From positions 124,001 to 188,000 of the forward strand of contig JAHAKD010000001.1 of NCBI GenBank assembly GCA_018371855.1: a stretch of DNA of 64,000 bases, written 5' to 3'. Source of the DNA: Clostridium sp. GTDB taxonomy: Bacteria > Bacillota > Clostridia > TANB77 > CAG-508. Shown here piece by piece: positions 24,446 to 33,412 of the stretch. Numbering within the stretch: the stretch's first letter is position 1; each line of letters begins with the position of its first letter. The notes under the pieces are model-generated. The model worked only from the letters and a program-made list of their open reading frames with translations, searched no databases and had not been told where the DNA came from. Position numbers and translations under genes: made by a program.

Positions 24446-24615
24446 CAATATAAAAATAGCAGATAGATAAAGCTGCTATAAATTCGCATGATAAAGACTG
24501 CTTCTTATATAATCTAATAAAAAGCGTACAATTTATTGAAAATTATATGCTTCTTTGTTATTATCGAATAAAGCTGAATAATAAAATTAGAAAAATGTAA
24601 TTGTAGGAGATAACA

Positions 24616-25053
24616 ATGGAGTTAATTGTAAAAAAGTTTGAAGAATTGACAACTGAAGAACTATATGAATTATTAAAAATTAGAGTTGAAGTATTTGTGG
24701 TAGAGCAAAAATGTCCTTACCAAGAAATAGATGAAAAAGATAAAAACGCATATCATATTTATTTAAAAGAAGCTGGTCAAATAAAAGCTTATTTAAGAGT
24801 GTTATATCCAGGCATATTATTTGAAGAAGCCTCAATAGGTAGAGTATTAACTACTGAAAGAGGTAAAGGCTATGCAAATATAATTTTAAGGGAAGGTATA
24901 AATATAGTAAGGGAAAAGCTAAAAGTAAATAAAATTAAAATAGAGGCGCAAACATATGCTAAAAAGATGTATGAAAAATTTGGATTTAAACAAACATCAG
25001 AAAAATTTTTAGAAGATGGAATACCTCATGTTCAAATGATTTTAGAAATATAA
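24616..25053 (+). CDS. ElaA-like GNAT acetyltransferase
   Basis: This 145-residue protein matches the ElaA type: FEELTTEELYELLKIRVEVFVVEQKCPYQEIDEKDKNAYHIYL at the N-terminus, ASIGRVLTTERGKGYANIILREGI with the acetyl-CoA loop RGKGYA, and QTYAKKMYEKFGFKQTSEKFLEDGIPHVQMIL at the end. It acetylates an unknown small molecule or protein. GGAGAT precedes ATG and the next gene follows within 20 bases. The 170 bases before it contain nothing recognisable. Confidence 0.9.
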   Translation: MELIVKKFEELTTEELYELLKIRVEVFVVEQKCPYQEIDEKDKNAYHIYLKEAGQIKAYLRVLYPGILFEEASIGRVLTTERGKGYANIILREGINIVREKLKVNKIKIEAQTYAKKMYEKFGFKQTSEKFLEDGIPHVQMILEI

Positions 25054-25072
25054 TAAAATGATGGAGAAAATA

Positions 25073-25729
25073 ATGAAAAAGATACTTATAATGTTTTCAA
25101 TAGCAAGTATTGTTATTATTGCTAGTGTTATTGTATTTATATATGAATTTAATAGAAAATCATATAAACAATATACCAATAGTGATTTTAATATTGAAAC
25201 ATATACTAGTGACATTGATAAAGATAATGATGGAATAGATGATCAAACTGATATACTAAATAATGTGAAACAATATATTGCAAGTAAACCTAAATACAAA
25301 AGTCAATACTATGGAACTGGTTATCCAAATGATGGCTATGGAGTTTGTACAGATGTTGTTGCTTTTGGATTAAAAGATGCCGGATATGATTTAATGGAAC
25401 TAGTAAATGAAGATATTACAAAACATAATGAAAGATATAACATAGAAACTATAGATAAAAATATAGATTTTAGAAGAGTAAGAAATTTAGATATATACTT
25501 TAAAAACAATAATATTTCTTTATCAACAGATTTATCGAAAATAGAAGAATGGCAAGGAGGGGATATAATTGTCTTTAAAGATCATATAGGAATAATATCA
25601 GATAAAAGAAATAAAGAAGGAATTCCACTCTTAATACATCATGCAACACCATCGCAAGAAAATTACGAGGAGGATGTTATAGAATTATACGGACAAGATA
25701 ATATTATAGGACACTATAGAATTACTTAA
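25073..25729 (+). CDS. DUF1287-family secreted/membrane-anchored protein
   Basis: This is a 218-residue protein. ATG 25073 is chosen because GGAG lies 7-10 bases upstream; ATGs at 25058 and 25061 lack a site. A signal anchor spans residues 3-24. The rest matches DUF1287: YYGTGYPNDGYGVCTDVVAFGLKDAGYDLMELVNEDI, RRVRNLDIYFKNN, WQGGDIIVFKDHIGIISDKRN and LIHHATPS. The conserved Cys, His and Asp suggest an NlpC/P60-like fold, so a peptidase-like role at the cell surface is possible but unproven. Confidence 0.88.
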   Translation: MKKILIMFSIASIVIIASVIVFIYEFNRKSYKQYTNSDFNIETYTSDIDKDNDGIDDQTDILNNVKQYIASKPKYKSQYYGTGYPNDGYGVCTDVVAFGLKDAGYDLMELVNEDITKHNERYNIETIDKNIDFRRVRNLDIYFKNNNISLSTDLSKIEEWQGGDIIVFKDHIGIISDKRNKEGIPLLIHHATPSQENYEEDVIELYGQDNIIGHYRIT

Positions 25730-25733
25730 CTGC

Positions 25734-25752
25734 AATACCTTTGGTATTTTTA
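25734..25752 (+). terminator. Short hairpin after the DUF1287 gene
   Basis: AATACC (25734-25739) pairs with GGTATT (25743-25748), followed by TTTAT. The stem is short. Confidence 0.4.
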
Positions 25753-25935
25753 TAGTGGCAATTATTAAGGCAGCTGAGAATAAAGTAAATAAAGTGTTAT
25801 TCACCGTTGAAGCTGCAGCGCCTAAATACCAAATGCGAATAGCTATAAATACAATTCCTACTACAGTGCGACAATTGAAATCACTACAGCTACTTCATCT
25901 GAATCCTCATTTTTGTCATCTGATTCAACTTTAAA
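25745..25935 (-). pseudogene. Decayed reverse-strand membrane protein fragment
   Basis: On the reverse strand two frames read in succession: KVESDDKNEDSDEVAVVISIVAL then, after a frame change, VGIVFIAIRIWYLGAAASTVNN and TLFTLFSAALIIATIK. The hydrophobic runs separated by GAAASTVNN look like a small two-helix membrane protein. There is no clean start. The remainder of 25936-26093 holds promoter-like AT-rich sequence (TATAAT repeats) and a short gene tail, nothing firm. Confidence 0.35.
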
Positions 25936-26093
25936 TTACCGGGATTTTGAAAACAAACTTACATAATATTTGCAATGAATTTTGCTATAATTAATTTATA
26001 ATTGGTATAATATAAAACTTAAAAGTATCAGAAAATAAGTCTTTATAGAAATATTAGAATTATTAGATAAAATTAAGGAATTTGTTAATTAAG

Positions 26094-26120
26094 TAGAGAT
26101 TAGGATTAATCTCTATTTTT
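26094..26120 (+). terminator. Terminator
   Basis: TAGAGATTA (26094-26102) pairs with TAATCTCTA (26107-26115), then TTTTT. A nearly identical hairpin occurs at 39861. Confidence 0.8.
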
Positions 26121-26204
26121 TGTTTAAAATTAAGAAATTATTAATAAAATACTGGAAGTATTTATGTTATGATATTAATGAATATAATAAGTGGAGGAAA
26201 ATAA

Positions 26205-26822
26205 ATGTTAAATTTTAGTCAAACCACGATTTATAGCAGCTTTTGTGTAGTATTACCATGTTTAATTTATTTCATTATAAAAAGAAGAAAAAATAGTAAA
26301 TCATATTGGATATTTGTACTTTTATTTGTATTATACTTATGGCAAGTATATGATTTAACAGGTGTAGGAGGACTTACAGATATAATTTATGCTCCAAAAG
26401 GAGGAATAGATCAACCTATTATTAGAGCACGAATTAATTTAGTTCCATTTACCAATATTGAAAAAACATTTTATTTAAATATTTTAATGTTAATTCCATT
26501 TGGATTTTTAGTTCCGCTAATTTGGAAAAATTATAGAAAAGCATATAAAACTGCAATTTTAGGAGCTGGATTTTCATTACTTATTGAATTATCACAGCTA
26601 ATAACTACTCGAACAACAGACATAGATGATTTGATTACAAATACTTTAGGAGCTTTGCTTGGCTTTATTATATGGAAGATATTTTTTAAGAATCATTTGA
26701 AAGAAACAGAAAATAGTAAGCGTGATGTAATTGTTTATATATTATTAAGCTTTTTAGGAATGTTTTTCTTATATTATCCATTTTGGTTTTCTGATAATAT
26801 TGCTTCAATTATATTAGGATAA
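26205..26822 (+). CDS. VanZ-family membrane protein
   Basis: This 205-residue protein has about five membrane segments and the VanZ signatures RINLVPFTNIEKTFYLNILMLIPFGFLVPLIW and GFSLLIELSQLITTRTTDIDDLITNTLGALLGFIIW. VanZ proteins can lower teicoplanin binding in some van clusters, but most members, as here, occur outside resistance operons and have unknown roles in the envelope. GGAGG precedes ATG. It stands alone. Confidence 0.93.
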   Translation: MLNFSQTTIYSSFCVVLPCLIYFIIKRRKNSKSYWIFVLLFVLYLWQVYDLTGVGGLTDIIYAPKGGIDQPIIRARINLVPFTNIEKTFYLNILMLIPFGFLVPLIWKNYRKAYKTAILGAGFSLLIELSQLITTRTTDIDDLITNTLGALLGFIIWKIFFKNHLKETENSKRDVIVYILLSFLGMFFLYYPFWFSDNIASIILG

Positions 26823-26840
26823 TAAATTTATCATAAATAT

Positions 26841-26869
26841 TTGACAAACAGAGAAAAAGGAAATATAAT
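26841..26869 (+). promoter_or_regulatory. Consensus promoter of the pheST T-box transcript
   Basis: TTGACA (26841-26846), a 17-base spacer, TATAAT (26864-26869). Both boxes match consensus exactly. Confidence 0.95.
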
Positions 26870-26875
26870 CTAATA

Positions 26876-27100
26876 GACTAATAAATGTTGACGAAGAAAT
26901 TATCAAAGTAGTTAATATGTAAATCTATCCAGGGAATTGTAGTCATAGACTGGAAGCTACAATAGAAAGACAAATTAACGAATTTCAATAGTGGAGTCAA
27001 ATCGTGTAAGAGCGTTAATCTGTAATGAGGTAGTAGAAATACTATAAAAAAAGGTGGTACCACGAGCAAATCGTCCTTTAAGGATGATTGCTCGTTTTTT
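26876..27100 (+). promoter_or_regulatory. T-box riboswitch (phenylalanine) upstream of pheST
   Basis: The leader shows T-box hallmarks: a stem I region with CCAGGGAATTG and GACTGGAAGC, a specifier candidate TTC (Phe) in GAATTTCAATAGTGG followed by A, and the T-box sequence AGGTGGTACCACG at 27052-27064 before a terminator at 27063-27100. Uncharged tRNA-Phe would stabilise the antiterminator and allow pheS-pheT expression. The downstream genes agree with the specifier. Confidence 0.93.
27063..27100 (+). terminator. Regulated terminator of the T-box
   Basis: CGAGCAAATCGTCCTT pairs with AGGATGATTGCTCG, followed by TTTTTT. It is mutually exclusive with the antiterminator that uses the T-box sequence. 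Confidence 0.93.
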
Positions 27101-27105
27101 GATTT

Positions 27106-27210
27106 TCGGGATTTTGTATGGATTTTTGGGATGACCCTAAAATCCATGTTTAAGAATAAGAAAGGGAAAAAAGGAACGTCCCCAGATCCCGGACGTTCAA
27201 AAATCTCGCC
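27106..27210 (+). repeat. Dispersed repeat element, copy 2 (double)
   Basis: GGGATTTTGTATGGATTTTT, GACCCTAAAATCC, GGAACGTCCCC and CCCGGACGTTC occur in sequence between the T-box terminator and pheS. They match the GGGACGTTCC/AAAATCCC family in both orientations. Confidence 0.6.
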
Positions 27211-27242
27211 ACCATAAAAAATTTCAAGAAAGGAAAAGGCGT

Positions 27243-28280
27243 ATGAAAGAGAAATTAGAAGAAATCAAAACAAAAGGTTTGGAAAAAGTTAAAAACGTAA
27301 AGACTATCGCTGAGCTTGAAGAAGTCAGAAAAGAATTAACTGGTAAGAAAAGCGAATTATCAGAAGTTTTAAAATCTATGAAAGATTTACCAGTAGAAGA
27401 AAAAAAGACAATTGGAATGATAGCAACAGAAATAAAAAATACATTTTTAAGTAATTTACAAGAAAAGGAAGAAGAAATTATTGCTTCTATGAGTGTATTA
27501 GATGAACCAATTGACTTAACTATACCCGGTAAAAAAGTGAGTGGAGGAGCACTTCATCCAATAACTCAAATGAAACATGACTTAAATGATGCATTTGTAT
27601 CTTTAGGTTTTGAAGTATTCAACGAAGATGATATAAGCAGTGAAAAATATGCATTCGATAATTTAAATTTTGCTAAAAATCATCCTGCACGTCAATCTAT
27701 GGATACTTATTGGATTGAAGGAACAGAAGATAAAGAAGGTGCAGAAAGATTATGCTTAAGACCACATTTAACAGGTGGGTCAGTAAGATATTTACTAAAA
27801 CATGGAGCACCAGCGAGATTTGTATATCCAGGAGAAGTATATAGAAATGAAACAACTGATGCTAGACATGAAAGAGCATTTTTCCAATATGAAGCATTAA
27901 TAGTTGATAAAGATATATCTTTTTCATCTGGTATGGTTATGATCCAAACAATTTTAGAAAAAGTTTTTGGAAGAAAAATAAAAACAAGAATGAGAGAAGG
28001 ATTCTTCCCATTTACAGAACCAGGATATGAAATAGATATGGAATGTTTAGTATGTGGTGGAAAAGGATGTAAAGTTTGTAATCATAATGGATGGATAGAA
28101 GTTATGCCAGGTGGTGTAATTCATCCAAATGTATTAAAATCAGCAGGATTAGATCCAGACGAATGGACAGGATTCTATATTAATATTGGATTAGATAGAT
28201 TAGTAATGATGAGATATGGAGTAGATGATGTACGTTTATTCCATAGCGGAGATTTAAGATTTTTAAAACAATTTAAATAG
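27243..28280 (+). CDS. pheS: Phenylalanine-tRNA ligase alpha subunit
   Basis: This 345-residue protein has an N-terminal coiled coil (residues about 1-90, LEEIKTKGLEKVKNVKTIAELEEVRKEL) that contacts tRNA. The class II aaRS catalytic domain shows HPARQSMDTYWIEG, RLCLRPHLTGGSVRYLLKHGAPARFVYPGEVYRNETTDARHERAFFQYEALIVD (motif 2) and GLDRLVMMRYGVDDVRLFHSGDLRFLKQF (motif 3). It pairs with PheT to charge tRNA-Phe. A C-x2-C/C-x2-C knuckle (CLVCGGKGCKVCNHNG) is visible near residues 267-280. It is controlled by the T-box upstream. Confidence 0.98.
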   Translation: MKEKLEEIKTKGLEKVKNVKTIAELEEVRKELTGKKSELSEVLKSMKDLPVEEKKTIGMIATEIKNTFLSNLQEKEEEIIASMSVLDEPIDLTIPGKKVSGGALHPITQMKHDLNDAFVSLGFEVFNEDDISSEKYAFDNLNFAKNHPARQSMDTYWIEGTEDKEGAERLCLRPHLTGGSVRYLLKHGAPARFVYPGEVYRNETTDARHERAFFQYEALIVDKDISFSSGMVMIQTILEKVFGRKIKTRMREGFFPFTEPGYEIDMECLVCGGKGCKVCNHNGWIEVMPGGVIHPNVLKSAGLDPDEWTGFYINIGLDRLVMMRYGVDDVRLFHSGDLRFLKQFK

Positions 28281-28294
28281 AAAGGATTTTGAAT

Positions 28295-30712
28295 ATGAAA
28301 GTATCATTAAATTTAATTAGAAAATATGTTGATTTACCTGAAGGTTTAACTGATGAACAAATTGCCTATGATATGACATTAAGAACAGTAGAAGTAGAAG
28401 AAGTCGAAAACACTGCCAAAAAATTTCATGACATAGTTGTAGGAGAAATTTTAGAAATAAAAGAACATCCAAATGCTGATAAATTAAGAATATGTATGGT
28501 AGACATTGGAGAAGATGAACCTGTACAAATCGTATGTGGTGGTTCTAATCTTTATGTTGGAGAACATGTAGTAGTATCAAAACCAGGTGCAGAAGTTGTT
28601 TGGCATGGTCAAGGAGAACCTGTTAAGATAACAAAAACAAAAATGAGAGGGGAAAGCTCTTACGGAATGATTTGTGCTTCAACAGAAGTATATTTAAGTG
28701 ATTTCTTCCCAAACGAAGGTGAAGAAGAAATAGTTGATTTAAAAGGATTTGATTGCAAGCCAGGAGATAGTGTTGCAGATTTATTTGGAATGAATGATAC
28801 AGTATTAGAAATAGATAATAAATCTTTATCTAATAGACCAGATTTATGGGGACATTATGGAATCGCAAGAGAGTTATCAGCTATATATGATGCACCATTA
28901 AAAGAATTACCAAAATACGAATTACCTAAAGTACCAGAATATAGTGTAGAAATAAAAGATACAACTAAATGTAATAGATATGTAGCAGTAGAAATAGATG
29001 GTATATATGAAAAAACATCACCAATGTGGATGCAATCATTATTATCAAAAGTAGGCCAAAGACCAATAAATGCCATTGTAGATATTACAAATTATGTAAT
29101 GATGGCAGTAGGAGAGCCACTTCATGCTTTTGACAAAACACATGTAAGTGGAGAAAAAATAATAGTAAGAAATGCCAAAGAAAATGAAAAATTATTATTA
29201 TTAGATAATAACTTTATTGAACTTTCAACAGAAGATTTAGTAATATGTGATGAAAGTGATGCAATGGCATTAGCTGGAATTAAAGGTGGTAAAAAAGATT
29301 CTATATTACCAAATACAAAGGGAGTTGTATTAGAAGTAGCAAACTTCTCAGCAGATACAGTTAGACAAACAGATAAAAAATTTGCAGAAAAAACAGAAGC
29401 TTCAATGAGGTTTGAAAAAGGTGTTGATACACAAAGAGTAGATGAAGGATTAAATTTAGCATTAAGATTAATTAAAGAAATATTCCCAGATAGCAAAATA
29501 ATTAAATATGCGGATGTTTATCCAAACGAAACTAAAAAAAATAAGATAAAAGTAAGTGAAGAATTTTTAGATACAAGATTAGGAAAGAAGATACCACAAG
29601 AAAAGATTAAACAAATTTTAACAGCTCTTGGATATGAAATATCATTAAATAACGGAGAATATGATGTAATAGTTCCAACATGGAGATCAACAGGTGATGT
29701 ATCAATTAAAGATGACGTAATGGGAGATATTGCAAGAATATTAAGCTTTGATAGTTTTGAAGCAAAACCAATTACTATAACATTTGAACATTCTGTAAAA
29801 CAAAATGATGTTTTACTTGAAAGAAGAATTAAAGAATATTTAGCATATAGATGTGGATTTTATGAAATTTTTACATATCCATGGATTGAAGAAAAATATA
29901 TTAAAGCTGCAGGAATCGATATGGAAAAATCTTTAAAGTTAGCAACTCCACCAGCACCAGATTTAGCATATTTAAGAAGTTCTTTAATACCAGGAATGTT
30001 AGAAGCAGTTGCTAAGAACTTAAGATATTATGATGAATTTAGATTATTTGACTGTGAAGAAGTTTATGAAAAAGGTGATTATAGACCATCTTCAGAAGAT
30101 GAAATCTTACCAATTCAAAAGAATTATTTAACTGGATGTATTGTTGGAAAGGATGCTAAAGAAATATTCTATGAAGCAAAAGGTGTAATTGAAAATATGG
30201 CTGAGTACTGCCATATGGAAGAACTTAAATTAGAAAAAATAGAAAAACCATATTGGGCAGATGTTAATGTATACTTAAATGTAGTTAAAGGTAATGAAGT
30301 AATCGGAACATTAGGATTAGTTTCTGTAAAAGTAATGACAGATACCAAAATAAAAAGAACTAATGTAGCAATGTTTGAAATAAATACAGATAAATTTGTT
30401 CCATATGCTTCAAGAACTAATGAATATGAAAGATTACCAGAACTACCATTAGTAGAAAAAGATTTATCAATTATAGTTGATGAAGAAATTACATGGAAAC
30501 AAATTGAAGAAAACATAAAAGCAAAAGTTAAAGAAATTGAATTTGTGGATGAGTATAGAGGAAACCAAATTCCAGAAGGTAAAAAATCAATTACATTAAA
30601 AGTAAAAATACTTAATGAAGGAACAACTATGACATCAGAACAAATAAATGAAAAAATGAATAGTATATTAAAAACGCTAGACAAGAGATGTGGAGCTAAG
30701 TTAAGAGATTAA
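28295..30712 (+). CDS. pheT: Phenylalanine-tRNA ligase beta subunit
   Basis: This 805-residue protein starts at ATG 28295 behind AAAGGA, after an in-frame TTG at 28289. Domains in order: OB-fold tRNA-binding domain (about 40-160, VGEILEIKEHPNADKLRICMVDIGEDEPVQIVCGG), B3/B4 editing domain (about 200-390), B5 domain (400-475), catalytic-like core (480-690) and ferredoxin-like anticodon-binding FDX-ACB domain at the end (ELPLVEKDLSIIVDEEITWKQIEE...KMNSILKTLDKRCGAKLRD). Length is normal. It is co-transcribed with pheS, 14 bases apart. Confidence 0.98.
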   Translation: MKVSLNLIRKYVDLPEGLTDEQIAYDMTLRTVEVEEVENTAKKFHDIVVGEILEIKEHPNADKLRICMVDIGEDEPVQIVCGGSNLYVGEHVVVSKPGAEVVWHGQGEPVKITKTKMRGESSYGMICASTEVYLSDFFPNEGEEEIVDLKGFDCKPGDSVADLFGMNDTVLEIDNKSLSNRPDLWGHYGIARELSAIYDAPLKELPKYELPKVPEYSVEIKDTTKCNRYVAVEIDGIYEKTSPMWMQSLLSKVGQRPINAIVDITNYVMMAVGEPLHAFDKTHVSGEKIIVRNAKENEKLLLLDNNFIELSTEDLVICDESDAMALAGIKGGKKDSILPNTKGVVLEVANFSADTVRQTDKKFAEKTEASMRFEKGVDTQRVDEGLNLALRLIKEIFPDSKIIKYADVYPNETKKNKIKVSEEFLDTRLGKKIPQEKIKQILTALGYEISLNNGEYDVIVPTWRSTGDVSIKDDVMGDIARILSFDSFEAKPITITFEHSVKQNDVLLERRIKEYLAYRCGFYEIFTYPWIEEKYIKAAGIDMEKSLKLATPPAPDLAYLRSSLIPGMLEAVAKNLRYYDEFRLFDCEEVYEKGDYRPSSEDEILPIQKNYLTGCIVGKDAKEIFYEAKGVIENMAEYCHMEELKLEKIEKPYWADVNVYLNVVKGNEVIGTLGLVSVKVMTDTKIKRTNVAMFEINTDKFVPYASRTNEYERLPELPLVEKDLSIIVDEEITWKQIEENIKAKVKEIEFVDEYRGNQIPEGKKSITLKVKILNEGTTMTSEQINEKMNSILKTLDKRCGAKLRD

Positions 30713-30778
30713 TAAACTTTAGTGACGGAGCTTAAAGTTTATTCGGTAGACATAATTCGAGATAATAAAATAAGAATT

Positions 30779-30814
30779 AAAGAGCTATTTAAATTAAATT
30801 TAAGTAGCTCTTTT
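30779..30814 (+). terminator. Terminator after pheT
   Basis: AAAGAGCTATTTAAAT pairs with ATTTAAGTAGCTCTTTT around a short loop. An earlier imperfect hairpin (AATAAACTTTA/TAAAGTTTATT) lies right after the stop codon. Confidence 0.8.
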
Positions 30815-30855
30815 GCCTTATATGTGAAACTTGTGTGAAATATGCTTAAGAACAG

Positions 30856-30908
30856 TTGACTTTGGACAAAAAAGAAAATAAACTAGTGTCATTAGTTCGA
30901 AAACGAAC
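30856..30908 (+). promoter_or_regulatory. Promoter with operator dyad before the MarR gene
   Basis: TTGACT (30856-30861), 17 bases, TAAACT (30879-30884), then the perfect inverted repeat GTTCG-AAAA-CGAAC (30895-30908) between the start point and the ribosome binding site. It is likely an autoregulatory MarR site. Confidence 0.65.
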
Positions 30909-30921
30909 AAAAGGAGGAAAT

Positions 30922-31344
30922 ATGACTTTTTTAGAAGATATACAAGTTCTAAAAAAAGCAATGGATAATTTATTTTATAAAGTATCTAAAAAGACAGATT
31001 TAGCAGTTAATGAAATAAGACTTTTATTATTTTTACATCAAAATAAAGAATTAGATATTGCTTCTGAAATTGTAGAAAATCTTATGATTTCAAAGTCACA
31101 TGTATCATATACAGTAGAAAAATTAAAAAATAAAGGATATATAATAAAAGTTCAAGATGAAAAAGATAAGAAAAAATTTCATTTAAAACTGACAGAAAAA
31201 GCAGACAATATTTTAAAAATCATAAAATCTGAACAAAATAAATTAAATGATATATCATTTAAAGATATTACTGAGAATGAAAAAAAGCAGTTTATACAAA
31301 CTTTTAATAAAATTTTAAACAACACGAAAAATTTAAAAAACTAA
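30922..31344 (+). CDS. MarR-family transcriptional regulator
   Basis: This is a 140-residue protein. ATG 30922 behind AAAGGAGG is preferred over the upstream TTG/ATG frame at 30856. The winged HTH covers about residues 30-105 (LAVNEIRLLLFLHQNKELDIASEIVENLMISKSHVSYTVEKLKNKGYIIKVQDEKDKKKFHLKLTEKA), with the D-x-R-type wing altered to DEKDKKKFHLKLT. It lies 13 bases before the DUF5685 gene and may regulate this four-gene operon through the GTTCG-CGAAC dyad. The ligand is unknown. Confidence 0.9.
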   Translation: MTFLEDIQVLKKAMDNLFYKVSKKTDLAVNEIRLLLFLHQNKELDIASEIVENLMISKSHVSYTVEKLKNKGYIIKVQDEKDKKKFHLKLTEKADNILKIIKSEQNKLNDISFKDITENEKKQFIQTFNKILNNTKNLKN

Positions 31345-31357
31345 ACGGAGGAATAAA

Positions 31358-32161
31358 ATGCTTGGAAATATAGTTACAAATCCAGCATTATTAGAAAATG
31401 CAGACAGAATATATTATAGAGAATGTTATTGTGGGCTATGTAAAGCTTTACAAAATGAACACAAAAATGTAAGTAGGTTTACATTAAACTATGATATGAC
31501 TTTCTTAATAATATTATTAAATGAAGTTTATAAAGAAAAATATACTAAATCAGAATGCAGATGTATGATGCATCCTGTTAATAAACATACTTATATAAAA
31601 GGAAGGTTTGTAGATTATGTATCAGATATGAATATTTTACTTTCTTATTACAATATGATTGATGACTGGAAGGACGATAAAAATATTTTAGCATGTTCAT
31701 ATTCAAAATTAATAAAAAAGAGCTTTAAAAAAGTATGTAACAAATATCCAAAAAAAGCTGAAATTATAAAAGCTAGTCTAGAAGAATTAGGAGATATAGA
31801 AGCCAAAAATATACTAAGCCCAGATGCTCCAGCTAATTGTAGTGGTAAATTGTTTGGAGAAGTATTTACTCCATATGAAGATGAATTTTCTGAAAAATTA
31901 CGAAATTTTGGAGATGCTTTAGGAAGATTTATTTATATATTAGATGCATGTATAGATTTAGAAAAAGACATAAAACATAAAAAATATAATCCATTAATTA
32001 CATATTCAAAAGCGGAATTTGATGATATGCTTAATTTGCTTTTAGCAGATTGTGTAGAAAAATATAAAGAACTAAACATTTCAAATAAAATAATTGAAAA
32101 TATTCTATATTCAGGTATATGGACAAAATATGAAATACATAAAAAGAAGGGAGAAAAATAG
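31358..32161 (+). CDS. DUF5685-family protein
   Basis: This 267-residue protein has a Cys-rich N-terminus (YYRECYCGLCKALQNEH, later CRCMMHP). The body is helical with two acidic motifs, YYNMIDDWKDDKN (about residue 95-107) and LDACIDLEKDIKHKKYNPL (about 208-226). Their placement recalls the paired Asp-rich motifs of squalene/phytoene-synthase-type prenyltransferases, but that is only my inference; the family is listed as unknown function. Its stop abuts the J-protein start (TAGATG), so the genes are coupled. The order DUF5685-J protein-zinc ribbon seems a functional unit. Confidence 0.85.
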   Translation: MLGNIVTNPALLENADRIYYRECYCGLCKALQNEHKNVSRFTLNYDMTFLIILLNEVYKEKYTKSECRCMMHPVNKHTYIKGRFVDYVSDMNILLSYYNMIDDWKDDKNILACSYSKLIKKSFKKVCNKYPKKAEIIKASLEELGDIEAKNILSPDAPANCSGKLFGEVFTPYEDEFSEKLRNFGDALGRFIYILDACIDLEKDIKHKKYNPLITYSKAEFDDMLNLLLADCVEKYKELNISNKIIENILYSGIWTKYEIHKKKGEK

Positions 32162-32764
32162 ATGACACAAAATCCGTACGAAGTGCTAGGACTATCATAT
32201 GGAGCAACAGATGAAGAAGTTACAAAAGCATATAGGAAATTAGTAAAAAAATATCATCCAGATTTACATCCGGGAGATGAAGAAGCAGCCAGAAAGATGA
32301 GAGAAATAAATGAAGCATATGATCAAATAAAAAGTGGTGCAACAAATCAGTATAATGGATATTCAAATACTCAAAACAATTCATATAATAACACTAGTGG
32401 AAGTACTAATCTGTACCAAGTAGCAAACCATTTTATACAAGCAGGAATGTACAGAGAAGCACTAAGAGTTCTTTCGGAAATTCAAGATAAAACAGCTGAA
32501 TGGTATTATTTAAGTAGTATTGCAAATTATTATACAGGTAATAGAATAACAGCTTTAAATTATGCTAAAACAGCAGTACAAATGGAACCAAATAATTTAA
32601 GATATCAAGAATTATTACAACAATTACAAGGTGGAGGAAATGTATATAGAGAACAAAGCAATATGTATGGTGCAAGGCCTTTTAGCGCATCTAATATATG
32701 TTTTTGGTGGTGTTTAGCAGATACTATTTGTAATTGTTGTTGTGGTCCAAGATTTATATGTTAA
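32162..32764 (+). CDS. J-domain protein with helical repeats and Cys-rich end
   Basis: This 200-residue protein has an N-terminal J domain (residues 1-60) with the HPD motif in KYHPDLHPGD and the helix NEAYDQIKSG. An Asn/Ser-rich linker leads to about two TPR-like helical pairs (YQVANHFIQAGMYREALRVLSEIQ, EWYYLSSIANYYTGNRITALNYAKTAVQMEP). The C-terminal 20 residues are hydrophobic and Cys-rich (CFWWCLADTICNCCC). It lacks the zinc and substrate domains of DnaJ, so it should recruit DnaK to a special client, perhaps the neighbouring DUF5685 or zinc-ribbon protein. Confidence 0.9.
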   Translation: MTQNPYEVLGLSYGATDEEVTKAYRKLVKKYHPDLHPGDEEAARKMREINEAYDQIKSGATNQYNGYSNTQNNSYNNTSGSTNLYQVANHFIQAGMYREALRVLSEIQDKTAEWYYLSSIANYYTGNRITALNYAKTAVQMEPNNLRYQELLQQLQGGGNVYREQSNMYGARPFSASNICFWWCLADTICNCCCGPRFIC

Positions 32765-32779
32765 AGGAGGAATGTATAT

Positions 32780-33187
32780 ATGAATAAGCTTATGTACAAA
32801 ATGGCTAATTTTTTCCAAGGTAGGTATGGAATAGACGAATTATACAAATTTTTGTTTATCTTATTTTGGATTATCGCTATTTTAAGTATATTTATAAGAA
32901 ATACAATTATATACCTTTTAGAAATACTAATTTGTGTTTTTATGTTTTATAGATTACTTTCAAGAAATATTTATAAAAGACAAAGCGAAAATATGAAATA
33001 TTTAAAAATAAGAGATAAGGTTAAAGGAAAAATAACTCTTCAAAAAAGAAAATGGAGTGAAAGAAAAACACATATTTATAGAAAATGCCCAAATTGTAAG
33101 GCAGAAATTAGATTACCGAAAAAGAAGGGAAAGCATGTATGTACATGTCCTCGTTGTAAAAAAGATTTCGAGGTAAAATGTAGATAA
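32780..33187 (+). CDS. Membrane protein with C-terminal zinc ribbon
   Basis: This 135-residue protein starts behind AAAGGAGG. Two adjacent hydrophobic segments (about residues 24-58, FLFILFWIIAILSIFI and IIYLLEILICVFMFY) are followed by a basic linker and a zinc ribbon, KCPNCKAEIRLPKKKGKHVCTCPRCKKDFEVKC, with C-x2-C...C-x2-C ligands. The ribbon should face the cytoplasm. It is the last gene of the MarR-DUF5685-J protein operon. The role is unknown. Confidence 0.85.
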   Translation: MNKLMYKMANFFQGRYGIDELYKFLFILFWIIAILSIFIRNTIIYLLEILICVFMFYRLLSRNIYKRQSENMKYLKIRDKVKGKITLQKRKWSERKTHIYRKCPNCKAEIRLPKKKGKHVCTCPRCKKDFEVKCR

Positions 33188-33248
33188 TTTTTTTGAAATG
33201 GTTTAAAATATTTTTGTAATGTAGAATTAATAGTTTTAGTTTTGGATA

Positions 33249-33398
33249 ACCTAATTTTATCAGATAGACAGAAGATAGCAAATTGAGTTTGACAACTGTA
33301 GAAAATTGAACAATAAAATTAGGTAGTCAAGAAAATGTAGGAACTTTAATGACAGCTAATTTACGAATAGTAGAAGAAGCAAATAAGATATTAATAAA
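33249..33398 (+). other. Gene-free stretch with a 12-bp inverted repeat and a gene tail
   Basis: ACCTAATTTTAT (33249-33260) and ATAAAATTAGGT (33313-33324) form a wide inverted repeat. The following frame (KLGSQENVGTLMTANLRIVEEANKILIK, stop near 33400) has no start and looks like the end of a deleted gene. Confidence 0.35.
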
Positions 33399-33412
33399 AT
33401 AAGAGGGATGTT

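Noticed and set aside
26205..26822. Glycopeptide resistance gene (VanZ) linked to the VanR/VanS-like pair
   Set aside because: The genes are 23 kb apart and no vanHAX-type ligase genes are present.
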